64,000 nucleotides of DNA from contig JABRWF010000003.1 of the NCBI GenBank assembly GCA_018343915.1, forward strand, positions 248,001 to 312,000. Reading direction: 5' to 3'. The stretch comes from Agroathelia rolfsii (taxonomy: Eukaryota > Basidiomycota > Agaricomycetes > Amylocorticiales > Amylocorticiaceae). A program made the translations under genes and the position numbers. Each line of letters begins with the position of its first letter. Positions within the stretch are counted from its first letter, which is position 1. Of the stretch, positions 35,701 through 45,455 are shown piece after piece. The notes under the pieces were generated by a model, which did no database searches, was not told where the DNA came from, and saw only the letters and a list, made by a program, of their open reading frames with translations.

Positions 35701-36803
35701 GTGGAGGTATCGGAGGGGGGATATCGGGGTGGCGTTCGCCATCCCCGTCTTCGTAGTGATAGCGCTGTACGGGTGTTATAACTGGTGATACAAGATCCAC
35801 GGCAGGTTGCGAAGACTCGGACGGGCCGGCAAGGTCTAGGGGTTGGGTCGGAAATGATGGCCTTCGATCGAGGTAAGATGTAAGATCCTCGGCGGGCAAC
35901 ATTTCTGCCGGGAGCTCTTCTGGAATTGAGATTCCATGTAGACCTAGAAGATCAAGAGTAAGTGTAGGTGCATTACCACGAAACAACAGAGATTGAGAAC
36001 AAAACATTATAACCAAGATTTAGAATACTATACCAATGTATAAATAAATAAATAAACTTACGCCTGATAATAAGGGCAAGAGAGATAACGAAACCCTCCA
36101 GACTGAGCTCTCCCTGGTCATCGGAATCGACAATATCCCTATATTGTGAGAGGAAATGTATGCAGGTAAGCATACTCATCGACGCATGTGTACCATATCA
36201 AAAGCGCCAAGAACAATATTGTGGAAACAAAGATACAGACCATATTTGCGCAAGAATATCTCGGTCTAACTCTGCTCTATCAAATATTTCGACTGCCTTG
36301 TTCCCTGGGACATGAACGCCGCTCCTGGTTTCATCCCATGCATCGAACACATATGCATAGGCCCTTTGCTCTGTCTCTGACAAGGTCCAGGACAAGTTAG
36401 AGCACTGACGAGTGGCAAAGAAGTGGGTTATTGTTTGTCCATCGTTGAATGAAGATGGGATAAGATAGGAGCAAAATGTTTCAACAGTGCTATTCGGTAT
36501 AGCCACAGCCTGAGTGCCATCCCCAGCCTGAGTCGGCGCAGTGCTGCCGGGACTAGTGTCACTGGTAGCTGGAATTGAATTGGATGAAGGTGTTGCTCTA
36601 GTCGATGATAGATTTGAAGCAATATTATCCGTGCGCCGCTGCTGAAAAGAGAGATTCCTTCCGTTGTTGCTGCAATTAGAGCTGGAGGCATTACTAGCAA
36701 CGGACTGCTGGTTAGCAGATCGATCACGTCGACGACGGAGCAGACCGAAGCTGCCCGTGGCGTGGCGCGGCGCGTGTTGCGCCGACGCCCCTATCTCGGC
36801 CAT
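32756..36803 (-). CDS. EH-domain, proline-rich, NPF-motif protein
   Basis: About 1,270 residues from the ATG at 36803 (MAEIGASAQHAPRHATGSFG). After a basic, Ser-rich arm comes one EH-like domain split by introns: NLSWTLSETEQRAYAYVFDA, then DRDILAQIW (about 36240-36400), then DIVDSDDQGELSLEGFVISL (about 36070-36140). The next exon opens LHGISIPEELPAEMLPAEDL, the same linker pattern (NELPDVLPAELVPP) that follows the EH domain in the neighbouring scaffold. The remaining about 1,000 residues are disordered, with repeated SPRRPPEPRRPPPPIP-type modules (about 34250, 34530, 34800, 35030) that look like SH3 ligands, and two NPF motifs, VTNPFEPD and AVNPFESP, which are EH ligands. The C-terminal end is tentative. 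Probably an endocytic adaptor; no closer family is recognised. Confidence 0.75.
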
Positions 36804-37577
36804 GGACTACGAGTATTGAGTATCTAGGAAACTCGAGCTGGGCAGACGAAAGAGATGGGTTGAAGTTGAGGAGCAGCGGGCGCAGCTGCGCACTTATCCG
36901 AGTGCTGTTCAGTTGTTGCAATCGCACCGGGCCATTGGCAGTTGCCCGTCCGAGTGACTATATACATTATGGCATCATAGGTCGGGAAACAGTGCATCGT
37001 GTATCAGGATGGAGCCGGCTACGAGATCATCCTCGTCTGGTTCTTCGTCTTGTTTATTCGTGCTCCAAGGTGTCTGGCTCTGAAGATGAAAGTCCCGGTA
37101 ATCGTTGGCGATCATGTCATTGTTCGGGCCTTCTAGGTACAAGCGATATATGGCTTGGCTTGCTTGATTCAAGAACAATATAACTCATTCAATAACCATC
37201 AGGTTGGCAGTAATAATGTCATGATCCTTGTTTTTGATGGTCAACAGTCTACTGCAACCCCAGGCTACTAATATTCAGCTTTTCATTTATTATTATTTAT
37301 TATTTTATTATTTTTTTCAAATTCTGAATGAGCTCGCATTCCTAGCCGTTTTCCCGAGTCGGAATTGTGCCTTCACTAACTTCGTACCCCTGAAAATGTT
37401 CTACAAACCAAGTCTTCATCCCCAATCCATCCGGTAACCACTCCGGACTCTGTATATGTCCTATTGCTCCCTTGAAACCTCTATAAAACATGGCTGGTGA
37501 ACCGGTGTTCGAATAACATTGTTTTTCCCATCCATTTTCTGTCTCTCTTTCGCATCCTCCCAGTCATTACTATTCCC
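36804..37577. other. Divergent promoter region, EH gene 2 / GH12
   Basis: About 770 bp. TATAAAAC at 37482-37489 sits about 95 bp before the GH12 start and is a likely TATA box. A minus-strand frame at 36975-37178 has a protein-like acidic composition but no start or partner exon. Confidence 0.5.
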
Positions 37578-38786
37578 ATGCTCGGAGCTATTCCTGCCAT
37601 TCTTTTACTTGTTTCTAGCGCCTTTGCTTTGCCATCCGATGGACTGAAGAAGCGTTCTTCTCTTTGTGATCAATGGGACTCTCAGTCCATTAATAATGGC
37701 TATTATACTTTTTACAACAATCTTTGTACGTCGTAATATTTCATATTGTATTTAACTTGGTCTCATTCTAGAACAACATTAAAGGGGTATGTGGGATTGA
37801 ATATTGTATCCTTTGTGGGATGAAGACCGATGTACATTCTTAACTATTCACTCTAGAACGAAGGTATGGGACTTGGCCATAAATTGAAGCCGTGATGCTG
37901 ACTTCCTGCCTTAGCCCAAGCTACATCCGGCAGCCAATGCTCCAACGTCCTGTATAACTGCGGGACTGAAGTCTCCTGGACAGTTTGTACCCCCATAGGA
38001 ACGTAATCAAAACAAAGGAGACTCACTCAGCCATTATTGTAGACGACCTACTCTTGGGCCGGCGGTCATGGCCAAGTCAAGTCCTACTCAGAAATCGCCT
38101 ACCTTGTTGGCAAGGAGCTGACTGCCATCAACACCATCCCTTCTTTTTGGTCTTGGTCATACTCTGATGCCTCTTCCGATCTTGTGGCCGACGTCTCGTT
38201 AGTTCATATCATCTCTCCATCAAACATAGACTGCATACTAAATATTTTTTATCAGATACGACATGTGGCTCGGCGCCGCGGCTACGGGTACGCCATCATA
38301 CGAGATTATGATCTGGCTTTCGGCTCGTGGCGGGTAAGAGTTTGCTCTATTGATACCCTAGCTCGCATATACTGGGCTAAACATGAATCGCAGAGCATTG
38401 CCCGCTGGCTCCTCCATTGGCACTGTCACAATTGCTGACCACACCTGGACTCTGTACAAAGGCACCGTTTCTACCTGGACCGTCTATTCCTTCGTTACCG
38501 CCGACGGCGAGATTACTTCATTTGATAACGACCTTAAACTTTTCTTCAGTACGTTTGTTCAGACAGATACCCACCTCTTTGAAGATGATCTGACTTTTTT
38601 TCAAGCATACTTGGTCGAGAACCAAGGTGTTAACAACTCGATCTATGTCCAGAGCATTGACTCTGGGACTGAGGCGCGTTTTTTATTTATCTCATTTGTA
38701 TTGTTTTGTTCATTAGAAATCCCAAATAGCCTTTTGAAGGATCCGCCACTTTCACGACGACAGGCTATCAGGTTACTGTATCGTAA
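37578..38786 (+). CDS. Secreted GH12 endoglucanase with micro-exons and a GC-AG intron
   Basis: A 245-residue family 12 beta-glucanase acting on cellulose or xyloglucan outside the cell. MLGAIPAILLLVSSAFALPS is a signal peptide, with a KKR propeptide end. Family landmarks: LCDQWDS, YYTFYNNLW, SGSQCS, AGGHGQVKSYSE, TIPSFWSWSYS, SYEIMIWLSARGG with the nucleophile Glu, STWTVYSFV, FFTYLVENQG, and SGTEPFEGSATFTTTGY with the acid/base Glu. Exons: 37578-37725, 37785-37786, 37857-37863, 37915-37982, 38043-38197, 38256-38333, 38394-38548, 38606-38673 and 38730-38786, sum 246 codons. This requires a 2-nt and a 7-nt exon to give LWNEAQATSGSQC, and a final intron that begins GC rather than GT. If the last intron is not removed, the catalytic ending is lost. 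Length and ending GYQVTVS fit the family. Confidence 0.8.
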
Positions 38787-39392
38787 TTCGATTTTCCATT
38801 ATATTTTTACGCTTGTAGACAAGCCTTACTTCACTTTCCGTTTATATCACCATCGATTAAATGATCATTGCTGATATGCAAATCCTACTTGAATTGTTAG
38901 TAGGTGATATAGAAAGATATCGTCGATCTCAGTGTTTGCAAGGAGGATGTCAAAAGTGTGCGCAGAAAATTACAGTAGTTTTCAACCTCTGTTGGGTGAC
39001 TACGAATATCGACAAAATCAAGAGAAGTTTGTGGGAAGCTGCTAGATTCACCACGAAGTTGAGCAATAATAATACAATTCTCCACTGACGAAATGATGAG
39101 ATGTCACGATACCATAAAGAGGAATGGAGCATTCCAGAGCTCAGAAGAACGACCTGGACTTGGATCCACAATTCAAGAGTGCCCAATCTATTCGTTAACC
39201 AAGCTTCGAGATAATTCTCAATACAACCAGAGTAAAGATGCATTGCGTCGATTCATACATATACACTACTCATACATGAGTATAAAAGCGCTGTCCTTGG
39301 ACATTCTTAGTCTTCATCAAATCAAGTAGCTCAATTCAACTCACTAACAACACTACTACTTACACAACTAACCACTATCCTCTTAATCCATC
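38787..39392. promoter_or_regulatory. sHSP copy 2 promoter: heat-shock-element array and TATA box
   Basis: The gap after GH12. At 39121-39150 five-base units GGAAT-GGAGC-ATTCC-AGAGC-TCAGA-AGAAC alternate GAA and TTC blocks with two poor units, an imperfect heat shock element about 245 bp before the ATG. TATAAAAG at 39281-39288 is the probable TATA box. The stretch from there to the ATG resembles the same stretch of copy 1. Confidence 0.55.
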
Positions 39393-40031
39393 ATGTCTCT
39401 TACACGCCAGCTCTTTTTTGAGCTTGAGCCCTTCTTCTCCGACGATTTCTTCCGCCACTCCAACTTCTATTACCCACCCTATTCCTACGACCGCTCAAAC
39501 CAACAAAACCGTCGCGGCCAAGGCAATGGTGCCCTATCTCTTTTCAACCAAAATAACTGGGGCAGTTTACGAGCTCCGCAACACATCTTGCACGAGTCTG
39601 AGGACGGAAAGGCATACGTGGTCGAGGCAGAGCTTCCCGGAGTGAAGAAGGAAGATCTCGACGTTCGAATCGGAGACCACGGACGAAGTGTATCGATCAA
39701 GGCTCGTGTTGTCAGAAGCTCTGGCTGGGACAACAATCGTCAGGAGCAATCCACTTCCTCTACCACTGCGGCACCAGGGAATACCGAAAAGACTCAGGAG
39801 GTGAAGAAAGGTATGTCGAATTTTTTGTAATATGTCAAATTCCATAGCATATACTGACCACGAACAGAAACAGGATCATCTGAAGTCGCCAATGCTGCTT
39901 CCCAGCAGCCGAAACATTACTCGGAGCAAGTGTTCAGTCAGACGGTCTGGCTTCCGCAAGCGGTGTCGCCTTCAGGAGAAGGAGTAACGGCCAAGTTGGA
40001 GGATGGAATGCTGAAGCTGTTGATTCCTAAG
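39393..40031 (+). CDS. Small heat shock protein, HSP20 (copy 2, C-terminal frameshift)
   Basis: Paralogue of the gene at 30879-31567. Exons 39393-39810 and 39868-40031 give 193 residues. The arm MSLTRQLFFELEPFFSDDFF and the alpha-crystallin domain match copy 1; 58 consecutive residues from HILHESEDGK to RQEQST are identical although 18 codons differ silently. In the last exon copy 1 reads CTGAAGCTGCTGATTCC whereas this copy reads CTGAAGCTGTTTGATTCC (40011-40028), one base longer. The frame then reaches a TAA at 40029-40031, so the last 18 residues, including the I-x-I motif (ARITIN), are lost. The ancestral ending is still readable in another frame to 40077. It may be a recent mutation or a sequencing error. 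Confidence 0.85.
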
Positions 40032-40077
40032 CCAGAGCCACGGGATCCAGCTGGTGCAAGAATCACAATTAACTAAG

Positions 40078-40718
40078 CAATCAACAGGCTGTATACCATG
40101 TAAATTAGCCATTTTGTGATAACAGTATACTACTTCAGCATCTAATTTACTCGCGCGTAGGATGAATGGCCTACAGATGTCACATGATTGTGCGTGTAAA
40201 GAGTAGACTGGAGATGGGAATTTCGAACAGAATTGCTATAGTAATTGTAAAAATAAACACTATGACTACACGGACTTGGAATTAATAATAGGACCAAGTC
40301 GTGCAAGCTTGTTCTCGTCAAAGCACTTCGTTCAATCCTTCCGGTGCAACTTTGGCAAAGTAAACACACGCTAAGATTGTGGTGATCATAATGATTGAAT
40401 GCGCCTCATTTTGCATTGGACTCATGTCAAAATACATGTTAAATGGTGCAAGGCAGAATCGAGATCCCGGTGGGTTAGGTAACGGAAAATATAAAGTGAG
40501 TGGCAGTAAATTGGCTACGGTACAGCCTAGCTCAACGTCACATGACCGTGCGTTCAAAGAGCGGGCCGAAGATCCTCGTCAGTCGGCAACAACATCATTG
40601 CGTTCTGTTTTCTGCATCAAAATTGGCTTCACGATCTCATTTATAGACCAATACCACTACCATAGTACTAGAACTTATACCAGCAACGAGCACATAAGAC
40701 CATCTTCTACGCATAGAC
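40078..40718. other. Intergenic region, sHSP copy 2 to OPA3
   Basis: 640 bp of 3' flank and OPA3 promoter. No gene or repeat stands out. Confidence 0.5.
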
Positions 40719-41665
40719 ATGGCCAGTGTTAAACTTGCAACCTTAGCTATCCGGGTGAGCAGCCATTTCTCGAGTTTCGGGGACAACCTTAGCTGAATCG
40801 CCCAGGGGAGACGGCAGCCAAACCCATCAGTAATCGTATAAAGCAGCAGGCTAAGGAGTGCGCCAGTCTTATGCTCTTTCCCATTTAGTTTATAATGAAT
40901 GTGATTGTGATTGGCCATTTGTAGGCATGAATCGTTTCGCAACTTTTGCGTTTCGCTCGCGCAGACGATGTACCGCACTGAAGTGCGCCTAAGGCAGAAC
41001 TTTCTTGGTGAACCTGCTAAACATATCCGGCCTCTGTCTGAGACAAGGTATGTATCACCACCCAATCATGAGAGCTTTCTTATCTGACGTCTTCATCGAA
41101 ATGCTCTCGAATGCAATAGGGCCATCGAGAACGGAGCTAACTTCATTGCCGAAGGATTCCTATTTACCGTTGCTGCGGGACTGATTATGGCAGAAACCTG
41201 GCGCTCTTCTCGCAGCGCGTCGAAAAGGCGTGATTCAGTGGATGAAAGTCTCGAAGAGCTAACGAATAAAGTCAAGGAGATACAAGAAAAGCTCAGTTCG
41301 TTCGAGGAAACGTATAGCACTAAGCTGGACGAGGAAAAGCAGCGGTAGGTCACCTCTAAGTCTCTCACAATCATAGAACTTTGCTGTAATTTTGTCATAT
41401 TTCTCAACCTCCTCTTTGCGGAAACAGGAACGATGATCTGGCACGAATACTAGAGCGGATCGTCGAGACAGGGCTGAGGGGCGGCTGGGCAGAGTTCGAA
41501 AGCACTCCGTTGCAGATACCAAGAATATCACTCTCGCGAGCAACGTCTATGACTAAAGCACGGCAGCAAAATGGTAATGATACAGTGCCAGAGCAAGGAC
41601 ATGAAATTTCAACATCCTCATCCTCGCCATCATCGGATAATATCTCACCCTCGTCTTCGGAGTAG
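40719..41665 (+). CDS. OPA3: OPA3-like mitochondrial protein
   Basis: A conserved protein of mitochondrial membranes; the human homologue is mutated in optic atrophy type 3, and its molecular role is not settled. Exons 40719-40754, 40811-40857, 40925-41047, 41120-41344 and 41428-41665 sum to 223 codons. The sequence opens MASVKLATLAIR, then AKPISNRIKQQAKEHESFR, RTEVRLRQNFLGEPAKHIRP and AIENGANFIAEGFLFTVAAG, which follow the family closely through its single hydrophobic segment. A predicted coiled coil comes next (ELTNKVKEIQEKLSSFEE), and a Ser-rich tail not shared with the animal protein ends at 41665. Confidence 0.92.
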
Positions 41666-42976
41666 TTACATGCAAGGATAAATTCCTATGCATTTTCTAG
41701 TGCCGCGTGCTATAGTCTTTTTGAACATTTTGATGTCGATAAGTGCTTTTCTTAGCTTCGCTAGTAATAATTATAATACCGTATGCTCTTTCGATTTAAA
41801 TTAAGAAATACCACTTCAACTTTGCCTTTTCAGTGCCCTCATTTCGTGGACCTATGCACATGTATCTATTTCTGCCTCAATTGGTTACGTTACTGCTATT
41901 GCTTGCTTCGACGATTACGCGATAATGCTTCCATTCGTTTATGACTGAATCTGGCCACTGCTGTTGCTGTTGCTGCTACTTTGCATCTGCTGTCCGGACG
42001 TCATGCCTGTATGTCTTTGGCTGTATATGCTACTTCACATCTGATATCCAGCATCATAGCTATATAACTGGCTCCGGTCATGCCTACGCATCTCTGTATG
42101 TTGCAATTATTTACGTGTATGCCCGGCATGAGAGCACCATGATTGCAAGGGCTAATCATAGCAAGAGAACAGAATGGGGACAAAGTGAACTAGTCCAAGA
42201 GAAAAAATATCTATGGCTACTGAGAGTAATGCGTCAGTAGTGGGCAATCTAGTAATTGGATGTTCCGAGCGAACGATTGACGTTAGAGACTGATGCAAGC
42301 TGATGTGCATGAAATATATTAATAAGATATAAGTTCCAGTCCTTTCAGTTTCCCTTACAGTGCGCGGACAAAGACAAATAGCGATATATATAATCAACGA
42401 ACCTATAAGTGACTTGACCAGAGGACAACAGAATGGATGGGAATACTAAGAGACTGAGTCCGATATGAGTTAGATAAAGTATTACATACAACAATGCACT
42501 TTTTTGTAATTTTTGCAACTTTTATTTAAGGTATTCCAGCCTGCCGATAGTAAGCAGGCAAAAAAAAGGGAAGTAGACCCTCTTTCTTCCTTCTTGAAAA
42601 GAAGAGATAAGAGAAGTAAAGGGGGAGGTTAGGGCTGTGCGCTTTCTCGTACTAGTATACTAAAAATAAAGCAGAAAAAGACAACAACAGGAGGGGAAAA
42701 TGGATATAAAAAATAGATAGCTAGAAATATTATTGCCACGGAATAAAACATACTTACGTTATCGAAAAGGAGACGAAAAAATAGGAAAATAGACATGTTT
42801 TCAATAAACAGCCAACTTCCGGAAGAGAGAATCTCCGGACATCCATAAAAGTGTTCTACGAACATAAAATATTAAGAATAGACAAATCAAACACCAACAG
42901 AGAACAGAGTAGGGGAGATAGAGGGCAAGACCAAGGGTATGGTTCACCACAGTATAGTGAATAATACACAGTGCAT
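41666..42976. other. Intergenic region between convergent OPA3 and GMC genes
   Basis: About 1.3 kb, A/T-rich with short CTG/TGC repeats near 41955. The open frames are short, low in complexity and unrecognised. Confidence 0.5.
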
Positions 42977-45455
42977 TTAAGCGTCCTCAAGGATGAGGTC
43001 GGCAGCCTTGAGCGCGATTGCGTAAGCGGTAGACATCGTGTGCGAGGTGATCTCGTAAGGAAGAATGCCGGCATCAACGACGCGCAGGTTTTTAGTACCA
43101 TAAACACTGAGCAAAAAGAATCAGGTGAGCATGGAAGCCATATTGGATAGCGAAGTATATTGGAGGACGTACTTCAAGCTAGGAGAAACAACACCACCAA
43201 GGAGACGGGGCAAGAGAGCAGTCGAGCCAGCCTACGACAATCCCAGCCAAAAGTTAGAAATGGACTTGAATGTACAGATAATTCATTCACATACCCAGTG
43301 TGAAGCTGCATACGAAGTCTCCTTCAAATAAGCCGCCCATTCGGCATCCGTGCCGTTGGCACCAATCGAGGGCGAGGCATAGGCGTCCGCAATGACACCC
43401 TCAAATGGCGCAGATGTAAACACTTCGCGACTCTTGCGCGCAATCGCAATAGAGCTCTGCAGGTCGAACTCGTCCGAGAGCAAGCGCGGCACAATTTGCG
43501 GCGATGCAAATGGATCACTCGAGTTGATGTGCACCCAGCCACGACTAAGAGGGGTCAAGGGCCAGAAAACGGCAGTCATGACTTCGGGATAGGATTCGCC
43601 GATGAATTCGATGATTGGCACTAAAGGTAGGCAAGGTCAGAAACTGGTGTCTTCCATGGAATTAGTATTGAGGTATTCTACGCACTGCCTTCATCGACGA
43701 TGAGGGTAATAGCGGCCTCGAGGATGGCCATGGCACCAAGAATGTTGTTAGATGCTCCAACTTCGACTAGAGCTGTGGCACGAGAGATGATTGACTCTTG
43801 CAAGGCGGTCGCAACGTTCGTAGCGTCTGTGTGCCATTGTGCTGTCAGCGGGAAAGGCACTCGAAGACATTCGTGCGAGCAACTTACTATCTCCGTACAA
43901 CTCATAGATGTTAACAAGTGAGATATCGGGAGCAAAGAGATTGATGTTATCAATAAGCTGGGTGTTGTTCACGTATGCATCCGAAACAAGTGCAGAAGTA
44001 CTCGTGCCGGGCTGATCTACAAGGTTGGTACCCACGCCGGGAAGATTGACAAGCTGCTTGATACCGGCTTTTTTAAGGACACTGTGGTACATGACCCTAT
44101 TAGTTACTAATTTTAGCAGGTAGATATTTTGACTCACTCCTTGCTACCAATACCAGATCTCTCAAGCAGTGGCGCACTGCCGAGTGCACCAGCGGCAAGG
44201 AGGACCTCCTTGTTTGCCGAAACAGAATAGAGCGTGTTCCCGCTGATGGTCTGGTTGCCAAACTGAACACCGGTTGCGGTCGTACCATTGAAGACGACGT
44301 TAGTGACATGATAGCCAGTGAGGACCGTGAGTGTGTCGCGCTGCTGGGACTCGGGGTAAAGCAAAGCCCAAGCAGCAGATGAACGGCGGTTAATGTTGGA
44401 TTCCTCGTCATACCAGATAGTCCAGGATCTAGAATATTATCAGTCGAAAGTTATGTAGAATGACTATGATAACATACGTTGAAGCAGAGACGACGTTCGT
44501 GCGGTTGCTCAGGTCACCTGTAACGGTCAGACCCGGAAAAGCGATAGGGACAGCCTCTTTGTAAAGCTTTTGTCCGAGGGGGATACGCATAGGGGTCTGA
44601 GGGTGTAACAGATTAGAATCCAAGGCGCACACTCAATGAAATTCGATACACACAGGGAACGAAGTATTGACGACGCCATTGTAGCCGTGGACAGCGGGCA
44701 GAACATCAGCGCCTTCAGCAATTTGAGTAGCGTCAGGTTTGATGTTGCGCTCAATCTCGGCCATATACTAGAACAGCCCATAAATACGATTAAAACAAAT
44801 AAATAATGTTATATGCCACCAAAATCAACGTACGGGCTCGAGACTGTTCCAGTTCCAACCTGGATTACCAAGGTACTCAAGGAGGTTAATCTCCCCTTTA
44901 GTAGGTCTATACCAGACCATGCCGTTGATGGAAGTCGAGCCACCAACGCAATACTGTGTGTGCCATAAGCGAGCTATATGTGATCTGGGAAAAAGGAGAA
45001 CATACACCCAAGTCAATCTCCCAACCGGCACTGGAGCCATCCTCATTGCTGGCTGGGTACTTGTAGTTGCAATATGTGCCCTGATTGTCAGACAACATTT
45101 GATCAGATCAGGGGTGCCTAGCATAGAAATGGACTATGGGGGTTGCATACCAGTTCGCCACGCAATTCTGCGTTATATACAGCGGCAACGTCTTTAGCGT
45201 CAGGACCTGCCTCGATGATAAGGACAGAGTAGCCTTTCTCGCTAAGCTATAAACATCATTCTACGTATTAGTGTTCTGTTTGGGAGACGAAAACGCTATG
45301 ATCCTATGTACCTTGTTACCGACGGTAATACCAGTCAGGCCAGCGCCAACAATGACATAGTCAAAGGTCTGATTGGCAGCAACGGAACGATCAGAGGTAA
45401 TGACGGTGGCTGAAGCAGCGCCTGCGAGAGCCAAAAGGGCAATAGAGGACAACAT
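42977..45455 (-). CDS. Secreted GMC flavoprotein oxidoreductase (AA3 type)
   Basis: An FAD-dependent alcohol or sugar oxidoreductase of the GMC family, commonly used by wood- and litter-decay fungi to supply peroxide or reduce quinones. The ATG at 45455 opens the signal peptide MLSSIALLALAGAASATV. Then come FDYVIVGAGLTGITVGNKL (dinucleotide binding), IIEAGPDAKD, YCVGGSTSINGMVWYRP (GMC signature 1), and LLAAGALGSAPLLERSGIGS (signature 2) near 44150-44220. The C-terminal active site has ASHW near 43310 and TSHTMSTAYAIALKAADLIL near 43020-43060, giving both histidines expected. About ten short introns occur. Substrate class (aryl alcohol, glucose, other) cannot be fixed from sequence. It ends at the TAA at 42977. 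Confidence 0.92.
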
